DNA of 64,000 bases from Bacteroidota bacterium. Its GTDB lineage: Bacteria; Bacteroidota; Bacteroidia; Bacteroidales; JAAUTT01. Shown one piece after another: positions 55,198 to 64,000 of the stretch (the stretch's first letter is position 1; the number at the start of each line of letters is the position of its first letter). Under the pieces are notes generated by a model. That model saw only the letters and a program-made list of their open reading frames with translations, was not told where the DNA came from and searched no databases. The DNA lies in NCBI GenBank assembly GCA_030706405.1, contig JAUZOO010000008.1:186001-250000 (forward strand). The letters are read 5' to 3'. The translations under genes were made by a program, and so were the position numbers.

Positions 55198-56991
55198 TTA
55201 AGCTTTTTTCAAACGATCAACTAAACCATCGAATTGAGCTTTCAATTCAACCGGTAATTTATCTCCGAAATTAGCATAATGTTCTTTAACTAATTCAATT
55301 TCAGCATCCCAGTCATTCTTGTCAACTTTCAGAAGTGCTGGCATATTTTCAGCTACACCGTCCAAACCTGAAATATCAACAGAATCAGCCTTAGGTACAA
55401 AACCGATTGCAGTTTCGTTAGCTTCAACAGTTCCTTCAGTACGTTCAAAAATCCATTTCAGAACGCGGATGTTGTCCCCATAACCTGGCCACAGGAACTT
55501 ACCTTCAGGGCTCTTACGGAACCAGTTAACATTGAAAATCTTAGGCAACTTAGCTTTATCAGGAGCAGTTTCGCCAATTTTGATCCAGTGACCAAAATAA
55601 TCACCCATGTGGTAACCGCAGAAAGGCAACATAGCAAAGGGGTCGCGACGTACACCGGCTTTCAAACCAATAGCTGCAGCTGTTACTTCAGAACCTACAA
55701 TAGATCCCATGAAAACACCGTGATTCCAGTCAAATGCCTGGTAAACCAACGGTAAAGTACCAGGACGACGACCACCAAAAAGGATAGCCGAAATTGGTAC
55801 ACCGGCAGGGTTTTCCCAATCTTTGTCAATAGCAGGACATTGGTATGCAGGTGAAGTAAAACGAGCATTAGGATGAGCAGCAGGTTTTCCGCTAGCTTTA
55901 TCGTAAACTTCATTAGTCCAAGTGATGGTTCCTGCAGGAGCATCGTAACCAATACCTTCCCACCAGATGTCGCCATCAGGAGTTAAACCTGTATTAGTGA
56001 AGATAGTGTTAGCCTTAGCCGAAAGCATTGCATTAGGGTTGGTATCCATTGAAGTGAAAGGAGCAACACCAAAGAAGCCAGCCTCTGGGTTGATAGCGTA
56101 AAGACGGCCATCAGCACCAAATTTCATCCAAGCGATGTCATCACCAACGGTTTCAACTTTCCATCCCGGAATGGTAGGAATTAACATTGCCAGGTTAGTT
56201 TTACCGCAAGCACTTGGGAATGCAGCTGCAATGTATTTCTTAACACCCTGAGGATTGGTAATGCCCATGATAAGCATGTGTTCAGCCAACCAGCCTTGTC
56301 TTTTAGCCATGTTTGAAGCGATACGCAAAGCGAAACATTTTTTACCAAGGAGGGCATTTCCGCCGTAACCGCTACCATACGTCCAAATTTCGTTGGTTTC
56401 GGGGAAGTGCGAAATGTATTTGTTGTCGATAGGAGCGCAAGGCCATTTCGAATCTTTCTGACCTGGTTCAAGCGGAGCACCAACAGTATGGATACATGGA
56501 ACAAATTCGCCATCGCCTAATACGTCAAGAACAGCCTTACCCATACGGGTCATGATACGCATGTTAACAACTACGTATGGAGAATCGGAAAGTTCAACCC
56601 CAATGTGCGCAATTTTCGATCCGAGAGGTCCCATGCTAAAAGGAATAACGTACATGGTACGGCCTTTCATGCAACCTTTGTACATACCACGAAGGGTTTC
56701 CTTCATTTCTTTAGGATCTCTCCAGTTGTTGGTAGGACCTGCATCTTCTTCCTTTTCAGAACAGATATACGTACGGTTTTCAACACGAGCAACATCGCTT
56801 GGGTCGCTCTGGAAATAGTAGCTTCCCGGACGTTTGCTTTCATTCAGCTTCACAGCCATTCCACTCGCAACCATCAGGTCGAGTAACTTTTGGTTTTCTT
56901 CTTCAGAACCGTCGCACCAATGGATAGCATCCGGCTGACAAAGCTCAGCCCATTCCTTTACCCATTGAATCAATTTCGCATTACTGGTCAT
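55198..56991 (-). CDS. pckG: GTP-dependent phosphoenolpyruvate carboxykinase
   Basis: 597 residues. The GTP-type signature is clear: PSACGKTN P-loop (259-266), [10 protein letters not shown] with metal-site Asp, [15 protein letters not shown] at 205-219 and [13 protein letters not shown]. It interconverts oxaloacetate and PEP. In fermenting Bacteroidota it usually runs towards oxaloacetate, fixing CO2 for succinate. Upstream lie a TAnnTTTG box and a perfect palindrome. Neighbour ppdK on the same strand makes PEP and pyruvate interchangeable. Confidence 0.95.
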   Translation of the reverse strand: MTSNAKLIQWVKEWAELCQPDAIHWCDGSEEENQKLLDLMVASGMAVKLNESKRPGSYYFQSDPSDVARVENRTYICSEKEEDAGPTNNWRDPKEMKETLRGMYKGCMKGRTMYVIPFSMGPLGSKIAHIGVELSDSPYVVVNMRIMTRMGKAVLDVLGDGEFVPCIHTVGAPLEPGQKDSKWPCAPIDNKYISHFPETNEIWTYGSGYGGNALLGKKCFALRIASNMAKRQGWLAEHMLIMGITNPQGVKKYIAAAFPSACGKTNLAMLIPTIPGWKVETVGDDIAWMKFGADGRLYAINPEAGFFGVAPFTSMDTNPNAMLSAKANTIFTNTGLTPDGDIWWEGIGYDAPAGTITWTNEVYDKASGKPAAHPNARFTSPAYQCPAIDKDWENPAGVPISAILFGGRRPGTLPLVYQAFDWNHGVFMGSIVGSEVTAAAIGLKAGVRRDPFAMLPFCGYHMGDYFGHWIKIGETAPDKAKLPKIFNVNWFRKSPEGKFLWPGYGDNIRVLKWIFERTEGTVEANETAIGFVPKADSVDISGLDGVAENMPALLKVDKNDWDAEIELVKEHYANFGDKLPVELKAQFDGLVDRLKKA

Positions 56992-57060
56992 AATCTAAAT
57001 TTATTTAATGATTCAATTTATGTTTAAAAACATCTTTTGAGTCGAATTTTTCAAACCCTG

Positions 57061-57068
57061 CAAATATA
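57061..57068 (-). promoter_or_regulatory. Promoter of pckG
   Basis: TATATTTG fits TAnnTTTG, giving a leader of about 60 nt. The -33 position is a plain T run. Confidence 0.6.
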
Positions 57069-57102
57069 GAAATAAGGTTTTAATTGTGAAAAGAAAAACA
57101 AT

Positions 57103-57130
57103 AATAATTGTTATTAAAATAACAATTATT
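57103..57130. promoter_or_regulatory. Perfect palindrome upstream of pckG
   Basis: AATAATTGTTAT and ATAACAATTATT match perfectly with a 4-bp centre. It lies about 35-60 bp above the pckG -7 box, a normal place for an activator dimer. Together with the terminator at 57307, it is all I see in the 381-bp gap. Confidence 0.45.
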
Positions 57131-57306
57131 CATAAAAAATTAATTTTCAATAATTTATCTGTGAAAGTATTTAATTTTTCAAAGGTGTCCAAAAGGTTTT
57201 TTGTCTTGATTTGATTGAAACCTATTTTTTACGAATTGATGTTCAATAACATATCCATTTTTATTTTTTCTTAAAAAAATTTACACAGTAAAATGTATAA
57301 ACAAAA

Positions 57307-57337
57307 AACCTGACAGGTTACAAAAACCTGTCAGGTT
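57307..57337 (-). terminator. Terminator of the pyruvate phosphate dikinase gene
   Basis: AACCTGACAGGT and ACCTGTCAGGTT pair perfectly over 12 bp, followed on the minus strand by TTTTTTGT. Confidence 0.9.
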
Positions 57338-57372
57338 AATTATAAAAACCTTTTAAAAAGGTTATATCTGAT

Positions 57373-60102
57373 TTACTTGCTTTCTTTTACGGCAGCCTGA
57401 GCAGCAGCAAGACGAGCGATTGGTACGCGGAATGGCGAGCAGCTTACATAGTCCATACCAACAGTGTGGCAGAACTCAACAGTCATCGGTTCACCACCGT
57501 GTTCACCGCAGATACCTACTTTAAGTTTTGGACGTGTGCTACGACCTAATTTGATACCCAATTCAACCAATTTACCAACACCGGATTGATCGAGAACTAC
57601 GAATGGATCGTATTTATAAATACCAGCGTCAACATATTGTGGAAGGAATTTACCAGCATCATCGCGGCTGAAGCCGAGGGTCATCTGGGTTAAGTCATTG
57701 GTTCCAAATGAGAAGAATTCACCAACCTTGGCAATTTCATCGGCAGTAAGCGCTGCACGAGGAATTTCGATCATGGTACCAACCATATATTCGATTTTAT
57801 CGCCACGTTCTGCAAACACTTTTTCGATGGTAGCACGGATAACATCAACCTGAAGTTGAAGTTCCTTGGTAGTACCAACGAGCGGAACCATGATTTCGGG
57901 TAGTACTTTCTTACCCTTTTTAGCAACGTTTAATGCAGCTTCGATGATAGCGCGAGCCTGCATAACGGTGATTTCGGGATAAGTAATACCTAAACGGCAA
58001 CCACGGTGGCCCAACATTGGGTTGAACTCGTGTAACGAATCAACTTTTTGTTTTACAGCTTCCACAGAAATGCCTAATTCCTTAGCCATTATCTTCTGAT
58101 TTTCTTCTTCGTGCGGAACGAATTCGTGAAGTGGGGGATCGAGCAAACGAATAGTTACCCCAAAACCGTCCATAGCTTCGAAAATACCTTCGAAATCGCT
58201 ACGCTGCATTGGTAACAATTTAGCAAGCGCTTTTTCGCGACCTGCAACATCGTCGGCCAAAATCATTTCACGCATCGCTTTGATACGATCGCCTTCGAAG
58301 AACATGTGTTCAGTACGGCAAAGACCGATACCTTTAGCGCCAAAGCTGCGAGCAACCTGAGCATCTTTGGGAGAATCGGCATTGGTACGAACGCTCATGC
58401 GGGTATGTTTTTCAGCAACTTTCATCAAATCAGCAAAGTCGCCGCTTAATTCAGCAGCCATAGTACCAATTTTACCTTCGTAAACTTCGCCGGTTGAACC
58501 ATTGAGCGAAATCCAGTCGCCTTCTTTATAAGTTACACCATCAATAACCATGGTGCGAGCTTTGTAGTCGATGTTGATAGCTCCAGCACCAGACACACAG
58601 CATTTCCCCATACCACGGGCAACTACGGCAGCATGCGAGGTCATTCCACCGCGAGCAGTAAGGATACCTTTTGCTACTACCATACCGCGTAAATCTTCCG
58701 GAGAGGTTTCGATACGGCAAAGAACCACATCCTTACCCTGTGCTACCCACTCTTCAGCTTCGTCAGCGAAGAATACGATCTGACCGGTAGCAGCTCCCGG
58801 AGAAGCAGGAAGCCCCTTGGCCAGGACTTTTGCTTTCTTGATTAATGCTTTGTCGAATACAGGGTGAAGTAATTCGTCGAGTTTTTCAGGTTCGTTACGA
58901 AGGAGTGCAGTTTTTTCGTCGATTTTACCTTCGCGGAGAAGATCCATCGAAATTTTCACCATGGCAGCACCGGTACGTTTACCGTTACGGGTCTGGAGGA
59001 ACCAGAGTTTACCTTCCTGAATGGTGAACTCCATATCCTGCATATCTTTATAGTGTTTTTCGAGATTGCTCTGAATGTCGAACAATTCTTTGTACATCTG
59101 CGGCATCGCTTCTTCCAGCGAAGGATAGTTAGCAGCACGGTCGGCTTCAGAAACACCGGCTAGTTCGGCCCAACGTTTCGAACCTTCGAGGGTGATTTGG
59201 CGCGGGGTACGGATACCAGCTACCACGTCTTCGCCCTGAGCATTTAATAAATATTCACCGTTGAAAAGGTTTTCGCCGGTACCTGCATCGCGGCTAAAGC
59301 AAACACCAGTACCTGATGTTTCGCCCATGTTACCAAATACCATAGCTTGTACGTTAACAGCAGTTCCCCATTCTTCAGGAATCATGTTAAGTTTGCGATA
59401 GTAAATAGCACGATCGTTCATCCAGCTGTTGAATACGGCACAAACAGCACCCCAAAGCTGTTCGTAAGAACTTTCCGGAAAATCATGACCCGTTTTAGCT
59501 TTTACAGCAGTTTTGAATTTTTTTACCAATTCCTTAAGGTCATCAACATTAAGGTCGGTATCGTTTTGAACACCTTTTTTGTGTTTTACTTCTTCCAAAA
59601 TTTCTTCGAAAGGATCGATATCCGTTTTCGAAGTTGGTTTCATATCAAGCACAACGTCGCCATACATTTGTACGAAACGACGGTAGCTATCCCATGCAAA
59701 ACGAGGATTTCCAGTTTTTTTAGCAAGACCTTCAACTACAGTATCGGTTAACCCGAGGTTGAGGATGGTGTCCATCATACCAGGCATTGAAGCACGGGCA
59801 CCCGAACGAACAGATACTAAAAGAGGATTGGTTGCATCTCCAAATTTACCTCCGGTTTGTTTTTCAACAAGAGCGATAGCAGCTTCAACTTCATCTTTTA
59901 ACAATTCGATCACTTTTTCGCGACCTAATTTGTTGTACTCTGTACAAACGTCAGTAGTAATTGTAAATCCGGGAGGAACCGGCACACCGATAAGGTTCAT
60001 TTCTGCAAGGTTGGCACCTTTACCACCAAGCAGGTTCTTCATATCTGCCTTACCTTCGGCCTGCTTATTCCCGAACGTATAAACGCGTTTTACCTGTGAC
60101 AT
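57373..60102 (-). CDS. ppdK: Pyruvate, phosphate dikinase
   Basis: 909 residues from ATG 60102 ([20 protein letters not shown]); the ATG at 60108 adds two residues. N-terminal nucleotide-binding domain ([32 protein letters not shown]), the central phosphohistidine domain with [21 protein letters not shown] (His after TS), shown here as [15 protein letters not shown], and a C-terminal PEP/pyruvate barrel ([34 protein letters not shown]). It interconverts PEP and pyruvate with ATP, Pi, AMP and PPi. No PDRP regulatory gene is nearby. It lies upstream of pckG but has its own terminator. Confidence 0.96.
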   Translation of the reverse strand: MSQVKRVYTFGNKQAEGKADMKNLLGGKGANLAEMNLIGVPVPPGFTITTDVCTEYNKLGREKVIELLKDEVEAAIALVEKQTGGKFGDATNPLLVSVRSGARASMPGMMDTILNLGLTDTVVEGLAKKTGNPRFAWDSYRRFVQMYGDVVLDMKPTSKTDIDPFEEILEEVKHKKGVQNDTDLNVDDLKELVKKFKTAVKAKTGHDFPESSYEQLWGAVCAVFNSWMNDRAIYYRKLNMIPEEWGTAVNVQAMVFGNMGETSGTGVCFSRDAGTGENLFNGEYLLNAQGEDVVAGIRTPRQITLEGSKRWAELAGVSEADRAANYPSLEEAMPQMYKELFDIQSNLEKHYKDMQDMEFTIQEGKLWFLQTRNGKRTGAAMVKISMDLLREGKIDEKTALLRNEPEKLDELLHPVFDKALIKKAKVLAKGLPASPGAATGQIVFFADEAEEWVAQGKDVVLCRIETSPEDLRGMVVAKGILTARGGMTSHAAVVARGMGKCCVSGAGAINIDYKARTMVIDGVTYKEGDWISLNGSTGEVYEGKIGTMAAELSGDFADLMKVAEKHTRMSVRTNADSPKDAQVARSFGAKGIGLCRTEHMFFEGDRIKAMREMILADDVAGREKALAKLLPMQRSDFEGIFEAMDGFGVTIRLLDPPLHEFVPHEEENQKIMAKELGISVEAVKQKVDSLHEFNPMLGHRGCRLGITYPEITVMQARAIIEAALNVAKKGKKVLPEIMVPLVGTTKELQLQVDVIRATIEKVFAERGDKIEYMVGTMIEIPRAALTADEIAKVGEFFSFGTNDLTQMTLGFSRDDAGKFLPQYVDAGIYKYDPFVVLDQSGVGKLVELGIKLGRSTRPKLKVGICGEHGGEPMTVEFCHTVGMDYVSCSPFRVPIARLAAAQAAVKESK

Positions 60103-60168
60103 AAACAAAATTTATTAATTAGGTTATTAATATAAAATATAAATATTTTCTACTCTTTAGATAAACGG

Positions 60169-60176
60169 CAAATTTA
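60169..60176 (-). promoter_or_regulatory. Promoter of ppdK
   Basis: TAAATTTG fits TAnnTTTG, with TTG at 60198-60200 (21 bp upstream) as the -33 box. Confidence 0.65.
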
Positions 60177-60369
60177 TAGTTTTTTTTGAATCTGTTGCAA
60201 CACATCATAGGCTGAATGCACGGAACACAATTATTAATTATTAGTATTTTAATGGTTTGACCGTGTATTTTTGAAAGAAAAAAGTTACACAATCGATTGC
60301 ATAAAATGACAACGAAAAATAGTGGTTTTAAACGGGGAAAATAGAATACGGGACTTCTATTAAAATAAG

Positions 60370-60398
60370 AAAGGGCACTCCATATGGAATGCCCTTTT
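60370..60398 (-). terminator. Terminator of the CsgG/lipoprotein operon
   Basis: AAAGGGCA-c-TCC and GGA-a-TGCCCTTT form a stem 8 bp after the last gene of the operon. Together with the ppdK promoter it is all that I see in the 297-bp gap. Confidence 0.75.
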
Positions 60399-60405
60399 GT
60401 TGTTT

Positions 60406-61098
60406 CTATCGGTAACTAGAGTTTACCGTTGCCTTGAACTCTTTGGGTCCCGCAAAATCTAAAGAATCTACCTTATTCCGGATGCTATATGCCCCGGCAG
60501 GAAAATCCGTAAACGTCACCTTGTTAGATATTCGCGCAACATCAACATATTTTACGGAAGCTGTATTGATCGCCGAAGCTATCATACCTACAGCCAAACC
60601 AGCCAATCCGCCAGAATTGGTACGAACCGATGCATCGTAAACAATCTCGCCTTTGCGATTATATAAGACTTCGTTGGTTTTTGTCGATTTAAGAATATAT
60701 TCGACATACACCTTTACATTAGCTCCTATTGATGATTTGTCCCACTTATTAATAATGGTGAACAAAACAGCATCGGCTCCAAAAACCTCTCCAAATTTGT
60801 TTAGCGGTGATGTTAAAAACAGTTCACTGTCATAAGCACTTTCCTTTCTGAGAATTTCCATAGAAAGGAATGGAGGAATGATATAATATCCCTGTTCGGC
60901 CAAAGGCACCATAAGTGTAGAGTGAAAGTATTCTTTGGCTTCAACGTTGGTACTCTTATTAATGGGAGGCATTAATAAAACAGTCAATGGCTTCTCGGTG
61001 TATAAACCTTTATAAGCAACCGACTTTTTAACAGGTTTGGTAGCTGTACAAGCTGTGAATAATACTGCTATCGTCAGGATGTAATATAGCTTTCTCAT
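60406..61098 (-). CDS. DUF799 (GNA1162-like) lipoprotein
   Basis: 230 residues. Lipobox FTAC at about residue 17. The mature protein (LTVLLMPPINKSTNVEAKEYFHSTL, quoted in part as VLLMPPINKSTNVEAKEYF, then VPLAEQGYYIIPPFLSMEIL) is typical of DUF799, the family of the meningococcal antigen GNA1162, related in fold to CsgG/TolB-N proteins. It is the last of four co-oriented genes, overlapping the previous one by 4 bp (ATGA). It probably joins an outer-membrane complex with the CsgG-like protein. Function is not known. Confidence 0.82.
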   Translation of the reverse strand: MRKLYYILTIAVLFTACTATKPVKKSVAYKGLYTEKPLTVLLMPPINKSTNVEAKEYFHSTLMVPLAEQGYYIIPPFLSMEILRKESAYDSELFLTSPLNKFGEVFGADAVLFTIINKWDKSSIGANVKVYVEYILKSTKTNEVLYNRKGEIVYDASVRTNSGGLAGLAVGMIASAINTASVKYVDVARISNKVTFTDFPAGAYSIRNKVDSLDFAGPKEFKATVNSSYR

Positions 61099-61439
61099 TT
61101 ATCTAACATTTTTAAAATACGTTCAACAAAAACTTTGGATTCGGGATAAATAGCTACTTCTTTTTGCAGCATTGCTTTGCCTTGTTCAGCTTTTCCACTT
61201 TGAATCAGGATAAAACCATAATCGGCATAAATTCCAGGGGGAACTACTTTTCTCGAACCTTCTTGTTTTTCAATAATTGCCTGATACGATTCTATCAGCT
61301 TTTGGGTAGATTTTTCATCCTTGTTTTTCAAAAAATCATAACTGGTGGTCTCGTATTTGCTCCAACTATACAAAGACTTTTGATTCTGACACGAGGCCAG
61401 TAACAGCATGGTTAGTAAACAATAAAACACATTTCTCAT
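61095..61439 (-). CDS. DUF4810 lipoprotein
   Basis: 114 residues. Lipobox LASC at about residue 17, then KSLYSWSKYETTSYDFLKN and VPPGIYADYGFILIQSGKAE, hallmarks of the DUF4810 family. Its TPR-like helices (GKAEQGKAMLQKEVAIYPES) suggest a scaffold. In Neisseria, DUF4810, DUF799 and CsgG genes also lie together. Overlaps both neighbours by 4 bp, so the operon is translationally coupled. Confidence 0.82.
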   Translation of the reverse strand: MRNVFYCLLTMLLLASCQNQKSLYSWSKYETTSYDFLKNKDEKSTQKLIESYQAIIEKQEGSRKVVPPGIYADYGFILIQSGKAEQGKAMLQKEVAIYPESKVFVERILKMLDK

Positions 61440-61768
61440 GGTAATACTACTTTTTTGGTTTCTTGTGATGATACAAATATCTGTTGCTTATAAATTAACT
61501 TATTATTGTAGGAAACACTCACGGAGTGAGCTCCAGTAGAGATGGCATAAGCTTTTCCTTTAGGTCTTGTCGCGTAATCCTTTTTAACTTCGGCTTTAAA
61601 ATTATTTTTCTCGTCAATAGTCACGTCAACTCCGTTTTTATAATTTGACGGAATGCCTATAAATTCGAGATATGCCTCGTTTTCCAACCCTGTAGATAAA
61701 GTTTTTACCCCGGAACAGCTTGAAAACAGCAATAATGCACTTGATATATAAACTATTAATCGTTTCAT
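61436..61768 (-). CDS. Small lipoprotein of the CsgG operon, no known family
   Basis: 110 residues. Lipobox FSSC at about residue 18. The mature part is beta-rich (YLEFIGIPSNYKNGVDVTID, GKAYAISTGAHSVSVSYNNK, QIFVSSQETKKVVLP), resembling small beta-sandwich (PEGA-like) domains. It is the extra gene in an otherwise known three-gene CsgG/DUF4810/DUF799 set. Overlaps both neighbours by 4 bp. Confidence 0.75.
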   Translation of the reverse strand: MKRLIVYISSALLLFSSCSGVKTLSTGLENEAYLEFIGIPSNYKNGVDVTIDEKNNFKAEVKKDYATRPKGKAYAISTGAHSVSVSYNNKLIYKQQIFVSSQETKKVVLP

Positions 61769-62697
61769 TGTTTATCCTCCCTGATAAAATAATTTTTTAG
61801 GTTCTGTTTGTCAATTCCCCCTTCGGTGAATGAAACTGTAGAGAATTCAGTCTCCGGAGTATCTCCACCTGTGAAATCTATTTTTACTTTACCTACTACT
61901 TTGCCCGGAAGTTCAATCATGATTCCGGTTTGGGGATTTTTCACCTTTTTACCTTTTTCAACAACTGCAAAAACATCTCCAACTTTCAGGCCTTGGCTCT
62001 TACCGCCAGAGATAAGTACTCCATTTTCGTCGTAAGACAGAAAGTATGCTTTCCAAGGACTATTCATACATTTATTGATGATATTTTCAACTAACTTAGA
62101 TATAGCGGCAGATATGGCTTTATCGCTCAGGGTAGCGTCATAATCGGCAGAAGCCCCAAGTCCCATTACTGTTTTAGTAGAAGTTTCGGCTTCCCCTTTT
62201 CCTTCCTCCGAATATACAATTAACCCTGTAGAAGTATCTACCAGACGTATGCTTACGGCAGCCTGAACAACCTGCGTTTTACTCCGTGAAAAGACTTTTT
62301 GGTTACCTAAGTCTTTGCGCCCATATTCGGTAACCGAGCCAATAACCAAATAATCAGCGCCTAAATTTTGAATAGATTCAGACCCGTTAAGCTTTTGTTC
62401 CTGCATAATCTTGTCCAAATCCTCCCGTTCAATCATTATAAATTTACCGGTTGACGATAATTTGGTTGATAAAATATCCGAAGCCTGTTTACGGATAGGA
62501 TCGTTAGCCTTGTCATAAAAAATACCTTTGGCATATTGCGTTTCGTTCGAAAACCTGCCAATAGCTACTTTCCTTTTAAGAGATCGGTCCTCCTTTTTTA
62601 CGTCCTGGACCAAAGACTCTGTTTTAACTATCTTTTGCTGCGCACTGCACACAACAACCGATAGTCCAATTGCAAAACATGTCAACATTTTCTTCAT
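61765..62697 (-). CDS. CsgG/HfaB-family outer membrane assembly protein
   Basis: 310 residues. Signal peptide MKKMLTCFAIGLSVVVCSAQ; a Cys near 17 could be a lipobox but the AQQ cleavage is more usual. The CsgG domain spans about 40-220: VAIGRFSNETQYAKG, ILSTKLSSTGKFIMIEREDLDKI (quoted in part as KFIMIEREDLDKIMQEQ), GADYLVIGSVTEYGRK and VSIRLVDTSTGLIVYSEEG. A C-terminal beta domain of about 80 residues follows (SQGLKVGDVFAVVEKGKKVK). CsgG forms pores for curli export, but no curli subunit genes are near. First gene of the operon. Confidence 0.87.
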   Translation of the reverse strand: MKKMLTCFAIGLSVVVCSAQQKIVKTESLVQDVKKEDRSLKRKVAIGRFSNETQYAKGIFYDKANDPIRKQASDILSTKLSSTGKFIMIEREDLDKIMQEQKLNGSESIQNLGADYLVIGSVTEYGRKDLGNQKVFSRSKTQVVQAAVSIRLVDTSTGLIVYSEEGKGEAETSTKTVMGLGASADYDATLSDKAISAAISKLVENIINKCMNSPWKAYFLSYDENGVLISGGKSQGLKVGDVFAVVEKGKKVKNPQTGIMIELPGKVVGKVKIDFTGGDTPETEFSTVSFTEGGIDKQNLKNYFIREDKQ

Positions 62698-62735
62698 TGC
62701 CTATTCTGTTTTAATTAACAATAATTTTAATATGA

Positions 62736-62743
62736 CAAATCTA
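62736..62743 (-). promoter_or_regulatory. Promoter of the CsgG operon
   Basis: TAGATTTG fits TAnnTTTG; a TTG lies 18 bp upstream. Confidence 0.55.
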
Positions 62744-62918
62744 TAATTTTAATTTGATTCTCAATAAAAGGTTAAACAAATTAAGTCACAATTTAAACCT
62801 TCCATTAATAAAAGTACGGATAAATTGACTTTAGCACTTCTTTCCGATTAAAACCACATTTTATTTATAAAAAAGGGCAGTTCGTCGATTTTAATATCTA
62901 TTTTTAGACGCATAAATT

Positions 62919-62926
62919 TAACTTTG
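62919..62926 (+). promoter_or_regulatory. Promoter of the outer membrane barrel gene
   Basis: TAACTTTG fits TAnnTTTG, 50 bp before the chosen start codon. Confidence 0.5.
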
Positions 62927-62976
62927 TCTAACAACAATAAAAGGTATTACAGTTGTTAATAATTAATAATTATAAA

Positions 62977-63693
62977 ATGGTTCTTATGAAGAAAGTTTTT
63001 GTTTTTCTAGTGTTTATAATTTTGGCTTCAGTTTTTGTTAATGCCCAAACACCTAAAGCCCCTAATATTACACCTACAGAAATTGACGATAAGTCTGGAG
63101 TTTCCTTTGGCTTTAATGCTGGTTATGACTACGACTTTAACGCCTATAAAATGAGTAATGATGCTAATTACACCTCCATTGGTTCATTTTATGCCATAAA
63201 TTCGCATTGGAACTTAGGATGGGACGTTGGAGTAATGGTAACCAAAAGGCTGAGACCTCGTTTCGAAATGAAATTTGTAAAGATGAGTTATGGGTTTAAG
63301 TGGGCGCCCGCTTATCCTAGCTGGACGAAGACGGAAGTTAAACTCTATAATCTTGACCTGAATTTTAGACTTGATTATTTGTTAGTTAACTCAAAAAAGA
63401 TTCAAATTTTTGCATCTCCTGCGTTAAAAACTGAATTCGTTTCCAAGTCATATTATAAGATGTTCAAAACAGATGGTTCCACTGAAGGATTTCAGCCAAG
63501 CATCTTACAAACCGAACACCCTAAAAGCATAGCAGGAGCTGCTCTTGCAATGATTTTCAAATATAACCTCAACGAAAATCTTGGTTTAACCTTTACTCCT
63601 GAATATACCGACTTTTTCCGCGATTTTCAAAGAGGTAACGGAAAACCTTACGAACGGTTTAGTACTAACTTAGGTTTTGAATATAACTTTTAA
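62977..63693 (+). CDS. Outer membrane beta-barrel protein, unknown function
   Basis: 238 residues from ATG 62977 (a second ATG at 62986 is as likely). Signal peptide (MKKVFVFLVFIILASVFVNA). Amphipathic beta strands with aromatic girdles (SFGFNAGYDYDFNAY, WNLGWDVGVMVTKRL, LTFTPEYTDFF) and a C-terminal FSTNLGFEYNF, ending in Phe, suggest an 8- to 10-strand barrel of the PorT/OMP_b-brl class. No substrate clue. It is transcribed alone, divergent from the CsgG operon. Confidence 0.75.
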   Translation: MVLMKKVFVFLVFIILASVFVNAQTPKAPNITPTEIDDKSGVSFGFNAGYDYDFNAYKMSNDANYTSIGSFYAINSHWNLGWDVGVMVTKRLRPRFEMKFVKMSYGFKWAPAYPSWTKTEVKLYNLDLNFRLDYLLVNSKKIQIFASPALKTEFVSKSYYKMFKTDGSTEGFQPSILQTEHPKSIAGAALAMIFKYNLNENLGLTFTPEYTDFFRDFQRGNGKPYERFSTNLGFEYNF

Positions 63694-63746
63694 GCTTATT
63701 TAAAACTCTTTCTCCCTTCCTTTTGAAGAAAGAAAACCTAAAGTAG

Positions 63747-63787
63747 AAATCCCCGAAGACCTGAACAGTTTTCGGGGATTTTATTTT
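63747..63787. terminator. Terminator between the barrel gene and the XerD gene
   Basis: AAATCCCCGAA pairs with TTCGGGGATTT around a 13-nt loop, followed by T-rich sequence; the genes converge. Confidence 0.85.
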
Positions 63788-63795
63788 CCGGTTAT

Positions 63796-64000
63796 TTATC
63801 CCTTCGCCCTTGGATGGTGCAACAGAATAGTTTCGCGGAGGAATTCGCGGTCGATGTGGGTGTAAATCTCAGTAGTGAGGATGGATTCGTGGCCGAGCAT
63901 CTCCTGTACAGCTCGAAGGTCGGCTCCCCCTTCGATAAGATGCGTGGCAAATGAATGCCGAAATGTATGCGGGCTGATATTCTTAGTGATGCCTGCAACT
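63796..64000 (-). CDS. XerD-type tyrosine recombinase, C-terminal part only
   Basis: The gene enters from the right edge; only the last 67 codons are present. They read [47 protein letters not shown]. These give the catalytic Arg and two His residues and the Tyr nucleophile of tyrosine recombinases, and the close fit to XerD ([13 protein letters not shown]). Likely the chromosome-dimer recombinase rather than a phage integrase, given the core surroundings, but the N-terminus is outside the window. Confidence 0.88.
   Translation of the reverse strand, partial: VAGITKNISPHTFRHSFATHLIEGGADLRAVQEMLGHESILTTEIYTHIDREFLRETILLHHPRAKG

Overview
The window is chromosomal DNA from a member of the Bacteroidota, probably Bacteroidales or Marinilabiliales; I cannot place it more finely. 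Supporting signs are many promoters with the phylum's -7 box TAnnTTTG (for example ahead of both tRNA genes, pheA, kdp, pckG and ppdK), few Shine-Dalgarno sites, OmpA proteins with PD40 or thrombospondin-type-3 repeats, a PafA-type phosphatase, a BT_3928-like DoxX protein, a folP-cdaA pair, and pectin-degrading genes. Almost everything is ordinary vertically inherited core sequence. The clearest exception is an AT-rich patch at about 19.7-21.2 kb.

Layout. 0-2.4 kb: a tetR-tolC-hlyD efflux operon running off the left edge, with a palindromic operator before tetR. 2.5-5 kb: a candidate antisense-type small RNA, a 2-Cys peroxiredoxin and tilS. 5-7 kb: a glycosyltransferase/polysaccharide deacetylase fusion preceded by a possible small membrane protein. 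7.2-13 kb: an aromatic amino acid operon on the minus strand (pheA, DAHP synthase/chorismate mutase, aroB, aroD, aroC, prephenate dehydrogenase). A previously unlisted 34-residue leader peptide packed with Phe and Tyr, and a four-segment attenuator, precede it. 13-19 kb: metY, an OmpA protein, a methyl-accepting protein and a hotdog protein. 19.2-21.2 kb: a gene-poor region with twenty indel-free 21-bp repeats and an AT-rich lipoprotein gene. 21-26.7 kb: an S1-domain protein, an ABC-F ATPase with a degenerate second site, a deacetylase, a phosphoesterase and an EF-hand lipoprotein. 26.7-34.8 kb: a complete kdpFABCDE potassium operon with phased repeats that fit a KdpE operator. 35-43 kb: an orphan sugar-binding lipoprotein, a PD40-OmpA protein, rhamnogalacturonan acetylesterase, pectinesterase, PafA phosphatase and a GH105 hydrolase. 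43-46 kb: two tRNA-Leu genes and a large SPFH protein with vault-like tandem modules. 46-55 kb: DEAD-box helicase, COG0523 GTPase, DUF421, MaoC, an operon of tmk/DoxX/peptide permease, folP-cdaA and plsY. 55-60 kb: PEP carboxykinase and pyruvate phosphate dikinase. 60.4-62.7 kb: a four-gene CsgG/lipoprotein operon. The end holds an outer-membrane barrel protein and the C-terminal part of a XerD-type recombinase.

How it fits together: the aromatic operon looks controlled as a unit by ribosome stalling on Phe/Tyr codons. kdp looks controlled by its own two-component pair. pckG and ppdK together set the direction of flux between PEP, oxaloacetate and pyruvate. The pectin genes act on substrate in or beyond the periplasm. 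The most novel-looking items are the phe attenuator, the vault-like SPFH protein, the 21-bp repeat array, the small RNA candidate and the CsgG lipoprotein operon.
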